The notes under the pieces are model-generated. The model was not told the DNA's origin. It ran no database searches and saw only the letters and a program-made list of their open reading frames with translations. Shown here piece after piece: positions 1-9,760 of a stretch of DNA of 64,000 nt (position 1 is its first letter; the number at the start of each line of letters is the position of its first letter). The DNA lies in contig NC_135721.1 in assembly GCF_964656455.1 (NCBI RefSeq), positions 85,292,754 through 85,356,753 on the forward strand, written 5' to 3'. The stretch comes from Halichoerus grypus. Lineage: Eukaryota > Chordata > Mammalia > Carnivora > Phocidae. The position numbers and the translations under genes are program-made.

Positions 1-464
1 TAACATGCATTCCACAGAAAGTCTAAATTAGGTTTTGGTTGGTTCACAAGGTGGAGAGAAACCAGTGCTGCTTACCAAAGGCAATCAGAACAGATTCCCT
101 GTATCCTCTTAACATCCAATCTTTCAAATATAAATGGTTCGCTTTGCATGTGCCTTGGACCCACCATCCCTCATCTGCTCGGGTTTGCAGTCCTGCAACT
201 GTCTTACAGCTTTTTTTAACACTAAATTCTCTCTATTTAGTAGATCCTTCTCCACAGGATACAAACATGCCATTATAGTGTCCATCTCTGCCAAACAAGC
301 AAATACAAAACAATACCTTCTTTGACCCCACATCTACCTTTAGTGCCCCCCAGGTTCTTTGCTCCGCTTTATAGAAAATACTTTTAAATGCAACAGATGT
401 GACTCTTCTCTCCACAATCCTGCCTCCTTCATGGCCATTCAACACTGTCTGAGGGAGATGTCCT
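1..464. other. Unassigned intergenic sequence
   Basis: No gene, RNA or firmly recognisable repeat is seen. Short open frames on both strands overlap each other and show no domain. The pyrimidine-rich stretch around 240-430 could be a worn interspersed repeat, but I cannot name a family. Confidence 0.5.
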
Positions 465-590
465 GAGTGTACCCATTTTATCAATGGGTAAACTGAGATC
501 AATATAGCTTCTTTTATTTCACGATCACACCTTCAGGCAGTAGTCAAGCTCAGCCCCCGGAGCAGAGCTCTTAAGCAGGGCCCCCTCATC
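465..590 (+). repeat. MIR fragment (ancient SINE)
   Basis: The segment reads cccattttatcaatgggtaa followed by a degraded gatcacac and a tail rich in gcagag and aagcag. This follows the order of the MIR core and 3' end (cccattttacagatgaggaaactgag, then the tcacacagc block). Strongly diverged. Confidence 0.5.
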
Positions 591-639
591 CTGTCCTCAT
601 TCCTTCCCTTCATTCTCAGCCCCCCTTAGTGCTCAGCCT

Positions 640-772
640 ACACTTCACTTCTTCAAGGGAGTCTTCCCCGGGAAGGGCCTCTTTCTGCTTCCTCCGCCCA
701 GAACACTTTTCCCTGCATTAGGGCCATCTCAATTATTTTAAGTCTTTGCTCAAATGTTTCCCTCACTCTTTT
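640..772 (+). repeat. L2 fragment, first copy
   Basis: Contains the L2-like blocks ggcctctttctgcttcctcc, cccagaacacttttccc and tttgctcaaatgtttccctc, in consensus order. It is followed directly by a second L2-like stretch that repeats earlier consensus positions, so two fragments lie side by side. Confidence 0.55.
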
Positions 773-774
773 TT

Positions 775-1105
775 TTTTCCTCACTCCACTCCAGCTTCCT
801 GTCTATTCTTCTATTACGCCAAGCACGCTTCCATCCCAGGGCCTTTACCCTTTCTGTCCTATAGTCTCACAGATTTCTCCCTGACTTCATTGGGCTTGCA
901 TTCTGTGGTCATCTTATCAGAGAGGACTTTTCTGACCAGTGTAACTAAAGTACAATCCCCAACTCTATCAGACTCTCTTTACCTTGCCCGCATTGAACAT
1001 ATTGCCATTTGATGTATCCAAGGTTGATTTGCTTTTTTTTTTTTTTTTATTCTGTTCTTGGACACAGTAAGTGTTCAAGAATATTCATTGAGTGCATGAC
1101 TGAAC
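775..1105 (+). repeat. L2 3' end, second copy
   Basis: Shows acgccaagcacgcttccatc, cagggcctttaccctttctg, tcagagaggacttttctgac and the terminal agtaagtgttcaagaatatt with a cattgagtgcatgac tail. These are the ordered 3' landmarks of L2. A T-run at about 1032-1049 interrupts it. Confidence 0.75.
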
Positions 1106-1468
1106 CCCAGAAGAGGGAATGTCTGGCATTAGGAATAAAAATTGGACCTACTTTGTAACAGGCAGGGGAGGATTTCCCCACTTAGATTAATTTCAGGGAT
1201 TCTGAGAATAATGAACCTCCCTTTTAAAATGCTTCAGGTAAATACTTATATTAGTTTCTATACTTGTTTTAGGTAAACCAATGTTTGTAAGAACTAGGAA
1301 GATATGTTTGCTTGTATCCATACATTTACTAAATATAAAATACACTTTCATTTCAACACTACACACTTCTTCAATTTATTTTCTATCACCATCACCAAGA
1401 AATTTTCCTAAATTAAATACTTATCCTTATTCTAGGACTCTTTCTCTCATTCCAGTTTTCTAAATATT
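1106..1468. other. Unassigned AT-rich sequence
   Basis: No repeat family, gene or motif is recognised. Confidence 0.5.
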
Positions 1469-1497
1469 CACACACACACAAACACACACACACACAT
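1469..1497. repeat. (CA)n microsatellite
   Basis: An imperfect CA run of about 14 units with one aa interruption near 1481. Confidence 0.9.
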
Positions 1498-2059
1498 AAC
1501 CACTACCACCATACCACCCCCTTACCTAGTATGGACCAAATCCTGTCTTCCCTAATAAGTCCCTAAATCAGATCCCTCCTCTCTGTTCTCTCCATTCACA
1601 ATGTGGCCCAGTCGGATGTCAATTACAATGCGATCATTCTTAATTGGCGGAGGGACTTGGAGCAAGGAGATAAGCTGTGAACAAGAAGACAATGCAGAGA
1701 ATCCACAAGGCCAGAGAACACAGTTAAATCAAGAGCCGAAGCCAGAGAAAAGACACAAGCAAACAGAAACCCTGTCCATCAAAGCGGGAGTGAGACCCTG
1801 GGATCTGCAGGGAGAAGGTGAAGCGTAAATATGGAGTTGCACTGGCCCATGATGGATATTGTTAAAGCTGTCCTTCTGTTCTGGAGGCCCCTCTTCCTAA
1901 AGCCAAGTCTAGGGTCACTTAGGGTCAGGGCCTGCTTGACATTTTGTAATTATATATTTACTTCTTCTTCTCCCTTACTGATTGGAGACGTACCCCATGA
2001 CACTATATAATTCATCACTCTAGGATGTATGTATATAATGTCTGTCATTCAGTAGACAT
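1498..2059. other. Unassigned sequence
   Basis: A short open frame at 1601-1828 (+, 75 codons) has no recognisable domain and no splice or coding context. Nothing else is seen. Confidence 0.5.
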
Positions 2060-2101
<42 letters not shown>

Positions 2102-2102
2102 T
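2060..2102. repeat. (GATA)n microsatellite
   Basis: About ten uninterrupted agat units. AT-rich imperfect TA/CATA sequence follows to about 2190. Confidence 0.95.
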
Positions 2103-2261
2103 GCACATATAGTAATTTAAGTACTGGAACTTATTCAGACATTTATATATATGTACATATGCACACAAATATTTATATATATATATTAATTAGCAAATGA
2201 ATGTTTGCTCTTATGATGAAGGATCTCCATGTCCTCAAATCATATTCAAAAGTGATTCATG

Positions 2262-2459
2262 GAGGACATGTGGGTGACTCAGTCAGTTAAGCATCTGCCT
2301 TCGGCTCAGGTCATGGTCCCAGGGTCCTGGGATCGAGCCCCACGTCGGGCTCCCTGCTCAGCAGGGAGTCTGCTTCTCCCTCTCCCTCTGCTTGCTGCTC
2401 CCGCTGTTTGTGCTCTATCTCTCTCTGTCAAATGAATGGATACAATCTTTTTTAAAAAG
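2262..2459 (+). mobile_element. Can-SINE (tRNA-Lys-derived SINE)
   Basis: Full-length structure: head gtgggtgactcagtcagtta, then cttcggctcaggtcatggtc, gtcctgggatcgagcccca, gctcagcagggagtctgc, a CT-rich body and an A-rich tail. The head is the tRNA-related pol III promoter region. No convincing target duplication was found, so this is probably one of the older copies. Confidence 0.93.
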
Positions 2460-3398
2460 TCGGGGAATATTAGACTTAGGAAAGCATATTAGTTTGGTTT
2501 TATAACCACATAGAATAAGTAAACGTAGACATGTGGATAATTTTGATACTGGACATGACTTCTATCTAACTCAAGTGTATGAGTCTACTGTTGAGGTGTC
2601 ATATTCCAAGGATTATCTGTGGCTATTCATGCTTACACAAAGCCAATTCCTCAAAACGGAACCTACCCTTTGCAGTTGATTTTGCCTTGTGTGGTCCAAT
2701 AAAGCAAGAGTGAGAAAAGTGATTAAAGAGGACTGTGAGATGCATGTAGGTTTATAAGCTCCTGTTCAACAGCTACGGGTTCCCACTGGGGTTTGTTCTT
2801 TTCACCTCCAGAAGTGAAATGAAGACCATACCCCCCTAATGTAGTTTCAAACGCAGAGCAGGTGACTTAAATGCAATCATTATTAAAATGAGCGTGATTT
2901 AAGTACTGGAACATGTTCAACTTTGCACCACGGTCGTTGCCCGGTTTGATCAGTCGAATAAAGGGGGGCTGTTGGCGAAAATGTGTGATGAGGTCATAGT
3001 GCTCCTCATTATCTCATCCCAATTTTGTAAATGAAGCCTCGAGTGTTTGCCAGTTTCTTAGTAATGACATTGTCATTATTACCTATTGAATAGTATTGAA
3101 AAAAAATGTAGTTGTGCCCAGCTGTAATTATTATGATCTCTCCGGCTTTGTTTCTAAATATATGGCTATACAACCCACAGATGGTTGGGGACGGTGAGGC
3201 TTTGTGGTGAAGACGATGAGTGGGCGTCCAACACCAACTGGCAAGTCCTTCTCCTTGGGGTTGAACTCCAGTATACATCCTCTCCAGAGCGTTTCTCCAC
3301 TTCCCGGGAACTCAGGTGTCCCGGCTCTCCCCACTCCCACAGTACTTTTTCATCACTGTATTAGAACACTTGCATATTTTCACTGAATGGGTGAAATG
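2460..3398. other. Repeat-free sequence; conserved-element candidate
   Basis: No interspersed repeat is seen. The part from about 2880 to 3200 keeps several CpG dinucleotides (gcaccacggtcgttgcccgg, gatcagtcgaataaag) in otherwise AT-rich DNA. It also carries the perfect 8-bp inverted repeat taatgaca/tgtcatta at 3062-3078. Calling it conserved is inference, because no alignment was available. Confidence 0.35.
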
Positions 3399-3421
3399 TT
3401 TTTTTTTTTTTTTTTTTTTTT
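3399..3421. repeat. Poly(T) tract of 23
   Basis: An uninterrupted run of 23 T. It could be the reverse of a retroposon poly(A) tail, but no attached element or target duplication is seen. Confidence 0.9.
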
Positions 3422-5088
3422 GCATGTCCATTTTTCCTCTAGACTCTAAGTCTACTGTAAGCTTTAACTCTGATCATTGTTCACCATCTTGAACTAGAAA
3501 TCTGCTAAGGTATTAAACCCAGGCTGAGTCAGGGAGAAAATGCAAATGCTGTATCTGAACATTTTATCTCTGCGCTAAGGAACTGGATGCCTAAGGCAGT
3601 AAATACAAGCAGCGGGAAAAAGCATTTCATGTCCTAGGATCCACTCAGAGGTGGGGTGTTCCATTTGCATGAATTGTCCACAGACTCTTAAGAATGACCT
3701 TTCCCAAGGATGATGTGGGCTTACTCTAATATGCACTCTTTTCAAATCCATTTGTTCATCATTGCACATCTCCTTCTAAAGCCTTAAGTCAGAAGAATCT
3801 TCAATATGAAACTGATGGATCCATGCATTGCAGCACAGAAAGCACTTCATGAAGTCAAGGTCAGAACAAATGTGAGGTTTTAAATACAAGGAAGGCCACA
3901 GGAAAGCTGCACAGAAAACAAATGAAAAGCCAACTTTATTAACGTATAAAGGAGGTGTTGTTTGGAGAAGAAGTTGTTATGGCAGGGTTACCATGTCTAT
4001 GACTTTTAGATGAACTAATTTTATTTTAGGAAATAAACCTAATAATTGTGCTTTGCTTTATTTGCGTTCACCTTGTTTGTAATGATTTCCCGGGCTTGTG
4101 CAAGTGTAGATTTCATTAAGTCCAATGAGAGCATTCATTTCACTATAATACTACACCAAGTCCCCAAACAGTAAGTTGTTTATATTTAAATATGATCATG
4201 TGAAGAAGCCCATAATTGTTATTGCCCATAAAGGCATGTGAAATGGTAAAACAGGACTAGTACTTATTGATCTCTTACAAGCAAAGGTATAATGCATTAC
4301 TTTAAGAGGCTTGCACAGAGCTATATCTAACACAAACTATTGTACATTAGATTCCTCCTTTACTGAGTATACTTTAAATGCCCTCTTTCTGAGAAACATC
4401 TAAAAAAAGTATGTCAAGTCTGTGCATTTTGAGAGCTTTTGATTTTATAGATCTTGAAGAAAATGCTGAAGACACTGAGATTTCCAGAATTATATTTCCA
4501 AACATGTACTTAAGATGATTGTGGTTATTGATATTATCATTTTTGATGGAAATACAGTTTTAAGGAACTATGTGCCATTTTTAAGGCTATCAGAAAACGA
4601 GAAAAATCAAAACAGAAAAAGGCCACTATCATCAGTATTAGAAGACTTTTATGATTCTTTAACTTCTAGTAGGATTCTTGCTATTCTCTTTGATGGGAAG
4701 AATTTTTGCAAGTCCCCCAAACCTTGGGCATTTTCTAGCGCATCACTAGAAATTGATGAATGTTGCCTTACAGTATTTGACATGAACCACAACAGAAACA
4801 CTTTTAAATATGTTCTTCTAGATAGAAATTCCTGTTTTGTATTTTGGACTGATAATCGTTCCTGTCCTCCTGCAACATTGGACCACATCTGAGTTTTTCA
4901 TTTTATTCCATGATAGACAGACCACTGTCAGATGGCAAAGGGTTGGAAGTTGAGGCCAGAAATTGAATATTAGTAACTTAATAAGAGGTGGAGTGTCAAG
5001 ATTTGTAACCCACTTACTGACCACCTTCCTCACAACCCCCCACATTGAGGAGCGGGAAACAAATCCAGGGTAAGATTACCTTTTAAAG
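3422..5088. other. Unassigned AT-rich sequence without recognised repeats
   Basis: Nothing is identified. An open frame at 4515-4892 (+, 125 codons) has no domain, no coding-like composition and no splice context, and is treated as chance. The stretch at about 3900-4260 looks non-repetitive and could contain conserved noncoding DNA, but the sequence alone does not show it. Confidence 0.45.
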
Positions 5089-5121
5089 GCTTGTGATGTC
5101 TTATGGGCAGCACCCATCTCA
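5089..5121 (+). repeat. Upstream target-site duplication of the L1 at 5122
   Basis: A 33-bp segment starting gcttgtgatgtctta recurs at 5476-5508 with 31 of 33 positions identical. It is unusually long for an L1 target duplication. Confidence 0.9.
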
Positions 5122-5432
5122 GGAATAGCACGGAGGATATTAGGAGAAGGAAGTGAAAAATTAAGGGGGGGAAGTCAGAGGGGAGGGCAAACCCTGAGAG
5201 ACTATGGACTCCAGGAATCAAACTGAGGGTTTTAGAGGGGAGGAGGATAGGGGGATGGGTGAGCCTGGTGATGGGTATTAAGGAGGGCACATATTGCATG
5301 GAACACAGGGTATAATATACAAACAATGAATCGTGGATCACTACATCAAAAAGTAATGATGTACTGTATGGTGACTAACATAACACAATTAAAAATTATT
5401 AAAAAAATTAAAAACACACTCTCCAAACCTAA

Positions 5433-5471
<39 letters not shown>

Positions 5472-5475
5472 ATAT
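5122..5475 (+). mobile_element. 5'-truncated carnivore L1, 3' UTR only
   Basis: The 3' UTR landmarks appear in order: gagagactatggactcc, aactgagggttttagagggg, gatgggtgagcctggtgatg, gtattaaggagggcacatat, gcatggaacacagggt, caaacaatgaatcgtgg, actacatcaaaaagtaatga, gtactgtatggtgactaaca. The A-rich tail continues into an (AATA)n array at 5431-5475. Only about 350 bp of the roughly 6-kb element was inserted, so no ORF1 or ORF2 sequence is present. A 33-bp target duplication brackets it. Confidence 0.95.
5431..5475. repeat. (AATA)n array grown from the L1 tail
   Basis: About ten aaat/aata units immediately before the downstream target duplication at 5476. It is best explained as expansion of the L1 poly(A) tail. 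Confidence 0.9.
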
Positions 5476-5508
5476 GCTTGTGATGTCTTAGGGGAAGCAC
5501 CCATCTCA

Positions 5509-7479
5509 AATATTCTCTTGCCTGCGTAAAGGATTATTTATTCTAATGTCAGAAACATCTTTTCCCATTGCATAATATTATTTTCTACTCTCCATGACTT
5601 CTGGCTTTGAGGAAAATCATCTATAAACCAGCTCACTCTTCTGAGACAGGATTTAATGCAGCATAATGCAAAGACAGGATTGTGTGCAGCCATAAGTTAA
5701 CTATATTTTCAAAACTTACCTTAGGGGGAGTTGGTGCACAATCTTACAAAGTCAAGGCAACATATAGGACACCTCTTTTACTCCACCCCAACCCACGTCA
5801 TCTCTGCCCACCTCTAACTCTAGCCCTTGTTATGGTGACCAGCTTCATTCCTGTGTAACTAGAAACACTTCTCAGTTGCACTGTACATTTTTACTCTCTA
5901 CCTCATGGTTTTCCTGACTCCAGAGGAACCCTCAAGCCTGGAGGTCCAAGTGAATTAACACCCCTTGGGGGAACCTTTGAACTGACAGAGGAATGCTTCC
6001 CACTTCAGTCCCTGGCTAACAGTTCTGAGGCTCATTCTAGTGCTTCTCAGAGGGATCACACAGGGTAGAGCCCCAGTCACCTACGGTGGTGGTGGTGACT
6101 ACCTTAAAACCATATGATGTATTAGCTATTCTTACCTCTGTGTTTTACCCTTCCTTGTCTCCCATTCTTGTTTTCTGGAATAATTTCCCCAAAGCAATTA
6201 CCTGCATGAAAGCCCTTATCTCAAGCCCTTCCTGGGAGAGCCTACTAAGAAAGGCAAAACACGTGTTTAGCCAATTTGGGAATGTTAACAGTCTAGTTTG
6301 TTAACAATATGAAACTATGTGCATTGTGCATCATATCATTGCTTCTACTAAGAAGATTGAATCATGTAAAGGGTTTACTTTACCAGAACTCTTTGGTTTA
6401 AGCTATTAAATCTTCACCTCACCATATTCCACAGAATAAAAATTGTATTTTATTTGAAAAACGTTAAGAGAAGAGTTCAGTGTAAACCATTTTAGGCAGT
6501 AAGGTGAAGAGTTATTTTATTGGTCCTGAGGTGGAGATACGATTTTCTCAGCATGATTAAGCAAATGGATGGTTTGAACAATCTTTGAGCTCACCATGTG
6601 GTCATTTTGAACTGCAACTTGAGTGCTCTACCCTTGACATATTTATTTACCCAAGTCCATCCCCCCACACCAGATGCAATTGCTACCAAAACACATAAAT
6701 GGAAATATCCACAAATAGAACTATCCCGGAGAAAGCCTACATTTCCATTTGGGAACAAGGTCCCTAGAAGAGTTCAGAAGTCAACTGAAATTTTGCCTAA
6801 ACAAAGAGCAGGGAACAGAGCTCTGAGAGTTGCAACAGCCTTTGAAAAGCTGTCAGTCTATGGAAGTGAATGGCAAACAGATGTCAAACGTCCTGAGGGA
6901 GTGTTACAGGCTTCGGAACACACTCTTTTTGTCCACTCCAAATGCAAGTTTTGGCCTCTGTAAAAATCTTAACCTGAGATTCTCCTTCATGTCCCTTGGG
7001 CATGTCTACTGACTTGGCTAATATATCCACAAACCTTAACTGACCTGTAACTAAAGCTGAACCCTAGACATCATCCAGGAAAGACATTAATGAGCTTACA
7101 ACTGGCAGAAAACCGGGCCTAATTTTCTGTGATTCCTTTTGCTGAAACTGCATCTGGAGTAGTCTGGTAAGAAAAGGTATTTTTGATATTTTACTAGAAG
7201 CTTGAATGATGAGTTCCTGCCTCACTGAATATGAGGAACCAGAGTCACATGCATAGCTATTGCTTTGTGAACATATTGTAAGTTTTAAAAGCATGTTTGT
7301 AGAAGTCTTATTGGAAATTTGGCTGTGGGTTGGATTTCAGTTGGGGCACTATTTTCTTCTACTTCTTTGGTCAATGTTATCAGCTTTCACTGTTTACATG
7401 TAATAAACTTCTCTTGAAAGGTTGTTTAAGGTGTATTTATGTTCATCACTAAGACAAAATATGTGTACCTATGATGTTA
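5509..7479. other. Unassigned sequence without recognised repeats
   Basis: No known repeat or gene is seen. An open frame at 6598-6963 (+, 121 codons) has no recognisable domain and is treated as chance. Confidence 0.45.
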
Positions 7480-7757
7480 GGGTAGGCTTAGGAGCAATGA
7501 GATGAGATGGTCTTCAGATTTGGATAACTTTAGGAAAATGTGGATAGCCTTGGGAACATTCAGATTGATTTATGAACAGTAGAATAGCCTTATGAACACT
7601 GAGGTGGTCCCATCAATAGTTGGGCAGCATATAGACAGTACAATAGCATTAGGAACACTGGTATAACCTTAAGGATATTTGGATGCCTTAACAGTGGGAT
7701 AGTTTTGGAAACAGTGGGCTAACTTTAGGAACATTGGGGTAAACTTAGCTAGTTGAG
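7480..7757 (+). repeat. Degenerate tandem repeat, unit about 20 bp, about 14 copies
   Basis: Successive segments align at a 20-bp period. Examples are atagccttgggaacattcag, atagccttatgaacactgag, atagcattaggaacactggt, atagttttggaaacagtggg (7699-7718) and ctaactttaggaacattggg (7719-7738). An approximate consensus is ataRcYttaggaacaNtggg. Edge units are more diverged, and one or two are 16-19 bp long. No interspersed-repeat family is known to me with this unit, so it is probably an old local minisatellite. Confidence 0.8.
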
Positions 7758-8020
7758 ATTGGGAGATTAGCCTTTTCTGAACCAATACGGTCAGGAGAAT
7801 CAACAATTGTGACATGGTTTGACTTTTCCTTGTAGTGAAGTTGGGCATTTTGCAAAAGGAAGTTCTTTCCTCCGAATTTAATAGACAGAGTCCCACAGTG
7901 CATCATGGGTCACCATTAGATAACGAAGAGATTCAGTTTATTTAGTTCAGCATTTTAGCTGCTTCCTAGTAATGATTAGGCATAACCAGATGATGTTCAT
8001 GGTGATAAAGAGTAAATGGT
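7758..8020. other. Unassigned sequence
   Basis: Nothing is recognised between the tandem repeat and the MIR. Confidence 0.4.
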
Positions 8021-8024
8021 TAGA

Positions 8025-8245
8025 GTTGGCACATATTGAACAACTGTGTATAAGGCTGAGTACTAACTTTTCCATGTAATATCTGCTCTACTCTTCTCAA
8101 CAACATTAAGAATTATCACTGGACCTATTTCAATAAGAATAAAATCCAAATTTAGAGAAAATAAGTAACTTATCCCATGCTACAAAGCTACAGAGAAAGA
8201 GTGCAACATTATAACTCAGTCTGTCTTACCTCCAGGTGCATCCTC
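8025..8245 (+). repeat. MIR
   Basis: MIR order is visible: tattgaacaactgtgtataa, tgtaatatctgctctactct, caacaacattaagaattatc, aataagtaacttatcccatg, ctacaaagctacagagaaag, aactcagtctgtcttacctc. This matches the body and 3' part of an old MIR. Confidence 0.75.
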
Positions 8246-8395
8246 ACAACTCCTGGGCCATTAACATTTTTCTAAACAAGGGGGAAAAAAAGAACTAAAT
8301 TTAGAACAAAACTATGTAATAAATGAAGCTGACACATCTGAGCATCTGTCTGGAAGAAGGTAAAACTGTATTCATGTATTACACCATGTAAAAAT
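8246..8395. other. Unassigned sequence
   Basis: A short spacer between a MIR and a Can-SINE with nothing recognised. Confidence 0.4.
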
Positions 8396-8621
8396 AAGTT
8401 CTTGGGTGCCTGGGTGGCTCAGTTGGTTAAGCAACTGCCTTTGGCTCAGGTCATGATCCTGGAGTCCTGGGATCGAGTCCCGCATCAGGCTCCCTGCTCA
8501 GCGGGGAGTCTGCTTCTCCCTCTGACCCTCCCCCCTCTCATGCTCTCTCTATCTCATTCTCTCTCTCAAATAAATAAATAAAATCTTTAAAAAAAATAAA
8601 AAAAATAAAAAAAAGTTCTTG
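8396..8621 (+). mobile_element. Can-SINE with target duplication
   Basis: The element is about 8404-8612 with head gggtgcctgggtggctcagt, body gtcctgggatcgagtcccgc, ctgctcagcggggagtctgc, a CT-rich stretch and a mixed A/AATA tail. The direct repeat aagttcttg flanks it at 8396-8404 and 8613-8621, showing retroposition by L1 machinery. It is full length and fairly close to the caniform consensus. Confidence 0.97.
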
Positions 8622-8870
8622 ATTAATTAAAGCCTCATGTATGAGAAAAGTAGAAGGTGAAAACTTTTGTGAAAAATTCTAAGAGAATACTTGCATAATC
8701 TAGGTGTGGATAGTGGGAAGAACTTTCTAATTGAAGCTGAAAACCTAAGGCTACACCTACCAAGTATTTCCTTATCAAAATTCAATAGAAAGGATAAATA
8801 ATAGGTTTTAAAAAATAACAGAAAAGGATAAAAAGCTAAAATCTATAATACTCAAAAAGCTTTTGAAATT
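8622..8870. other. Unassigned AT-rich sequence
   Basis: Nothing is recognised before the A-run at 8871-8889. Confidence 0.4.
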
Positions 8871-8889
8871 AAAAAAAAAAAAAAAAAAA

Positions 8890-9440
8890 CCAAAATGTAT
8901 CCATTAGAAAAATGGGTAAGGGAAATGCCTCTATGCACAGAAGAACAAACTCATACCAGTAGGCATTGAACTTCAAAGTAATGAAACAAGACATCATTTT
9001 ATCCCTCACCAGAGACCAGCAAAACAAGAACAAACAAACACAGAAAAAACCCAAGATCAAAAACCAACACACAAACACACAAAGTCAAACACCTAAAGTT
9101 GGTAGGGTTGTGTGGGGAGCATAACACATTGCTAATAGAAACAGAAAGTGCTACAATATTTTTGGAAAGCAAGACTCAGTGTCAGGAGTCTCTATGCTAC
9201 AGAAAGAAAATTCCTTGAGGTCAAAAAGTTCAATGGACGTGGTCATCTCTTATACTATGTGTTTATAGTGTATCCATAGCATGAAATGATACTCAGAATT
9301 CAAAAGAAGTAATCCAGCATAAATTATTATTTACGAGTGTGAAAAACAATATTGAGTCTAAAAAGCAAAACGCAGAGAATTATGTATCATATGACTTAAT
9401 TTTTAAGATGTGTACATGTATTTACAGGTGTTGCATTCTA
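8890..9440 (+). mobile_element. Ancient L1 (L1M-type) 3' region
   Basis: Diverged L1 3' landmarks are in order: tccattagaaaaatgggtaa, caccagagaccagcaaaac, gttggtagggttgtgtgggg, atttttggaaagcaagactc, gtgtatccatagcatgaaat, gatactcagaattcaaaaga, acgagtgtgaaaaacaatat, attatgtatcatatgactta. All reading frames are broken. It lies just 5' of a younger L1 tail. Confidence 0.65.
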
Positions 9441-9607
9441 TAATCATATCAACAGGGAAACATATGAGCACACCCCTATTAGAATTTCACATGTGCTGCC
9501 TGGGTGATTTGCTGATAGACCAGTCAGAATTGAATGGATATGTATAAGGGAGAGAGAAGGCAAACAATAACAATGAAAAGAAAAACAAAAAAAAAGAAAA
9601 CGAAAGA

Positions 9608-9760
9608 AAGAGTATTGCATGGAGCACTGGGTGTTACATGCAAACGATGAATCATGGAACACTACATCAAGATCTAATGATGCAATGCATGGTGATGAAC
9701 ATAACATAATAAAATAAAATTTAAAAAGAAAGAAAAAAAGAAAAAATGAAGAAATAAAAA
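9608..9760 (+). mobile_element. Carnivore L1 3' end
   Basis: Contains gtattgcatggagcactggg, caaacgatgaatcatggaac, actacatcaagatctaatga and catggtgatgaacataacat, followed by an A-rich tail. This is the same 3' UTR end as the L1 at 5122. The A/G-rich sequence upstream (9560-9608) may be part of the insertion, but its 5' boundary is unclear. Confidence 0.85.

Noticed and set aside
4515..4892. 125-codon plus-strand frame
   Set aside because: No domain, no splice context and ordinary AT-rich composition. An overlapping minus-strand frame of 79 codons shows how easily such frames arise here.
7480..7757. CRISPR-like array
   Set aside because: The 20-bp units are contiguous without unique spacers and strongly diverged, and the host is a mammal.
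8404..8480. tRNA-like sequence at Can-SINE heads
   Set aside because: The similarity comes from the SINE being tRNA-derived. There is no complete cloverleaf or acceptor stem, and the same sequence recurs in all eleven copies.
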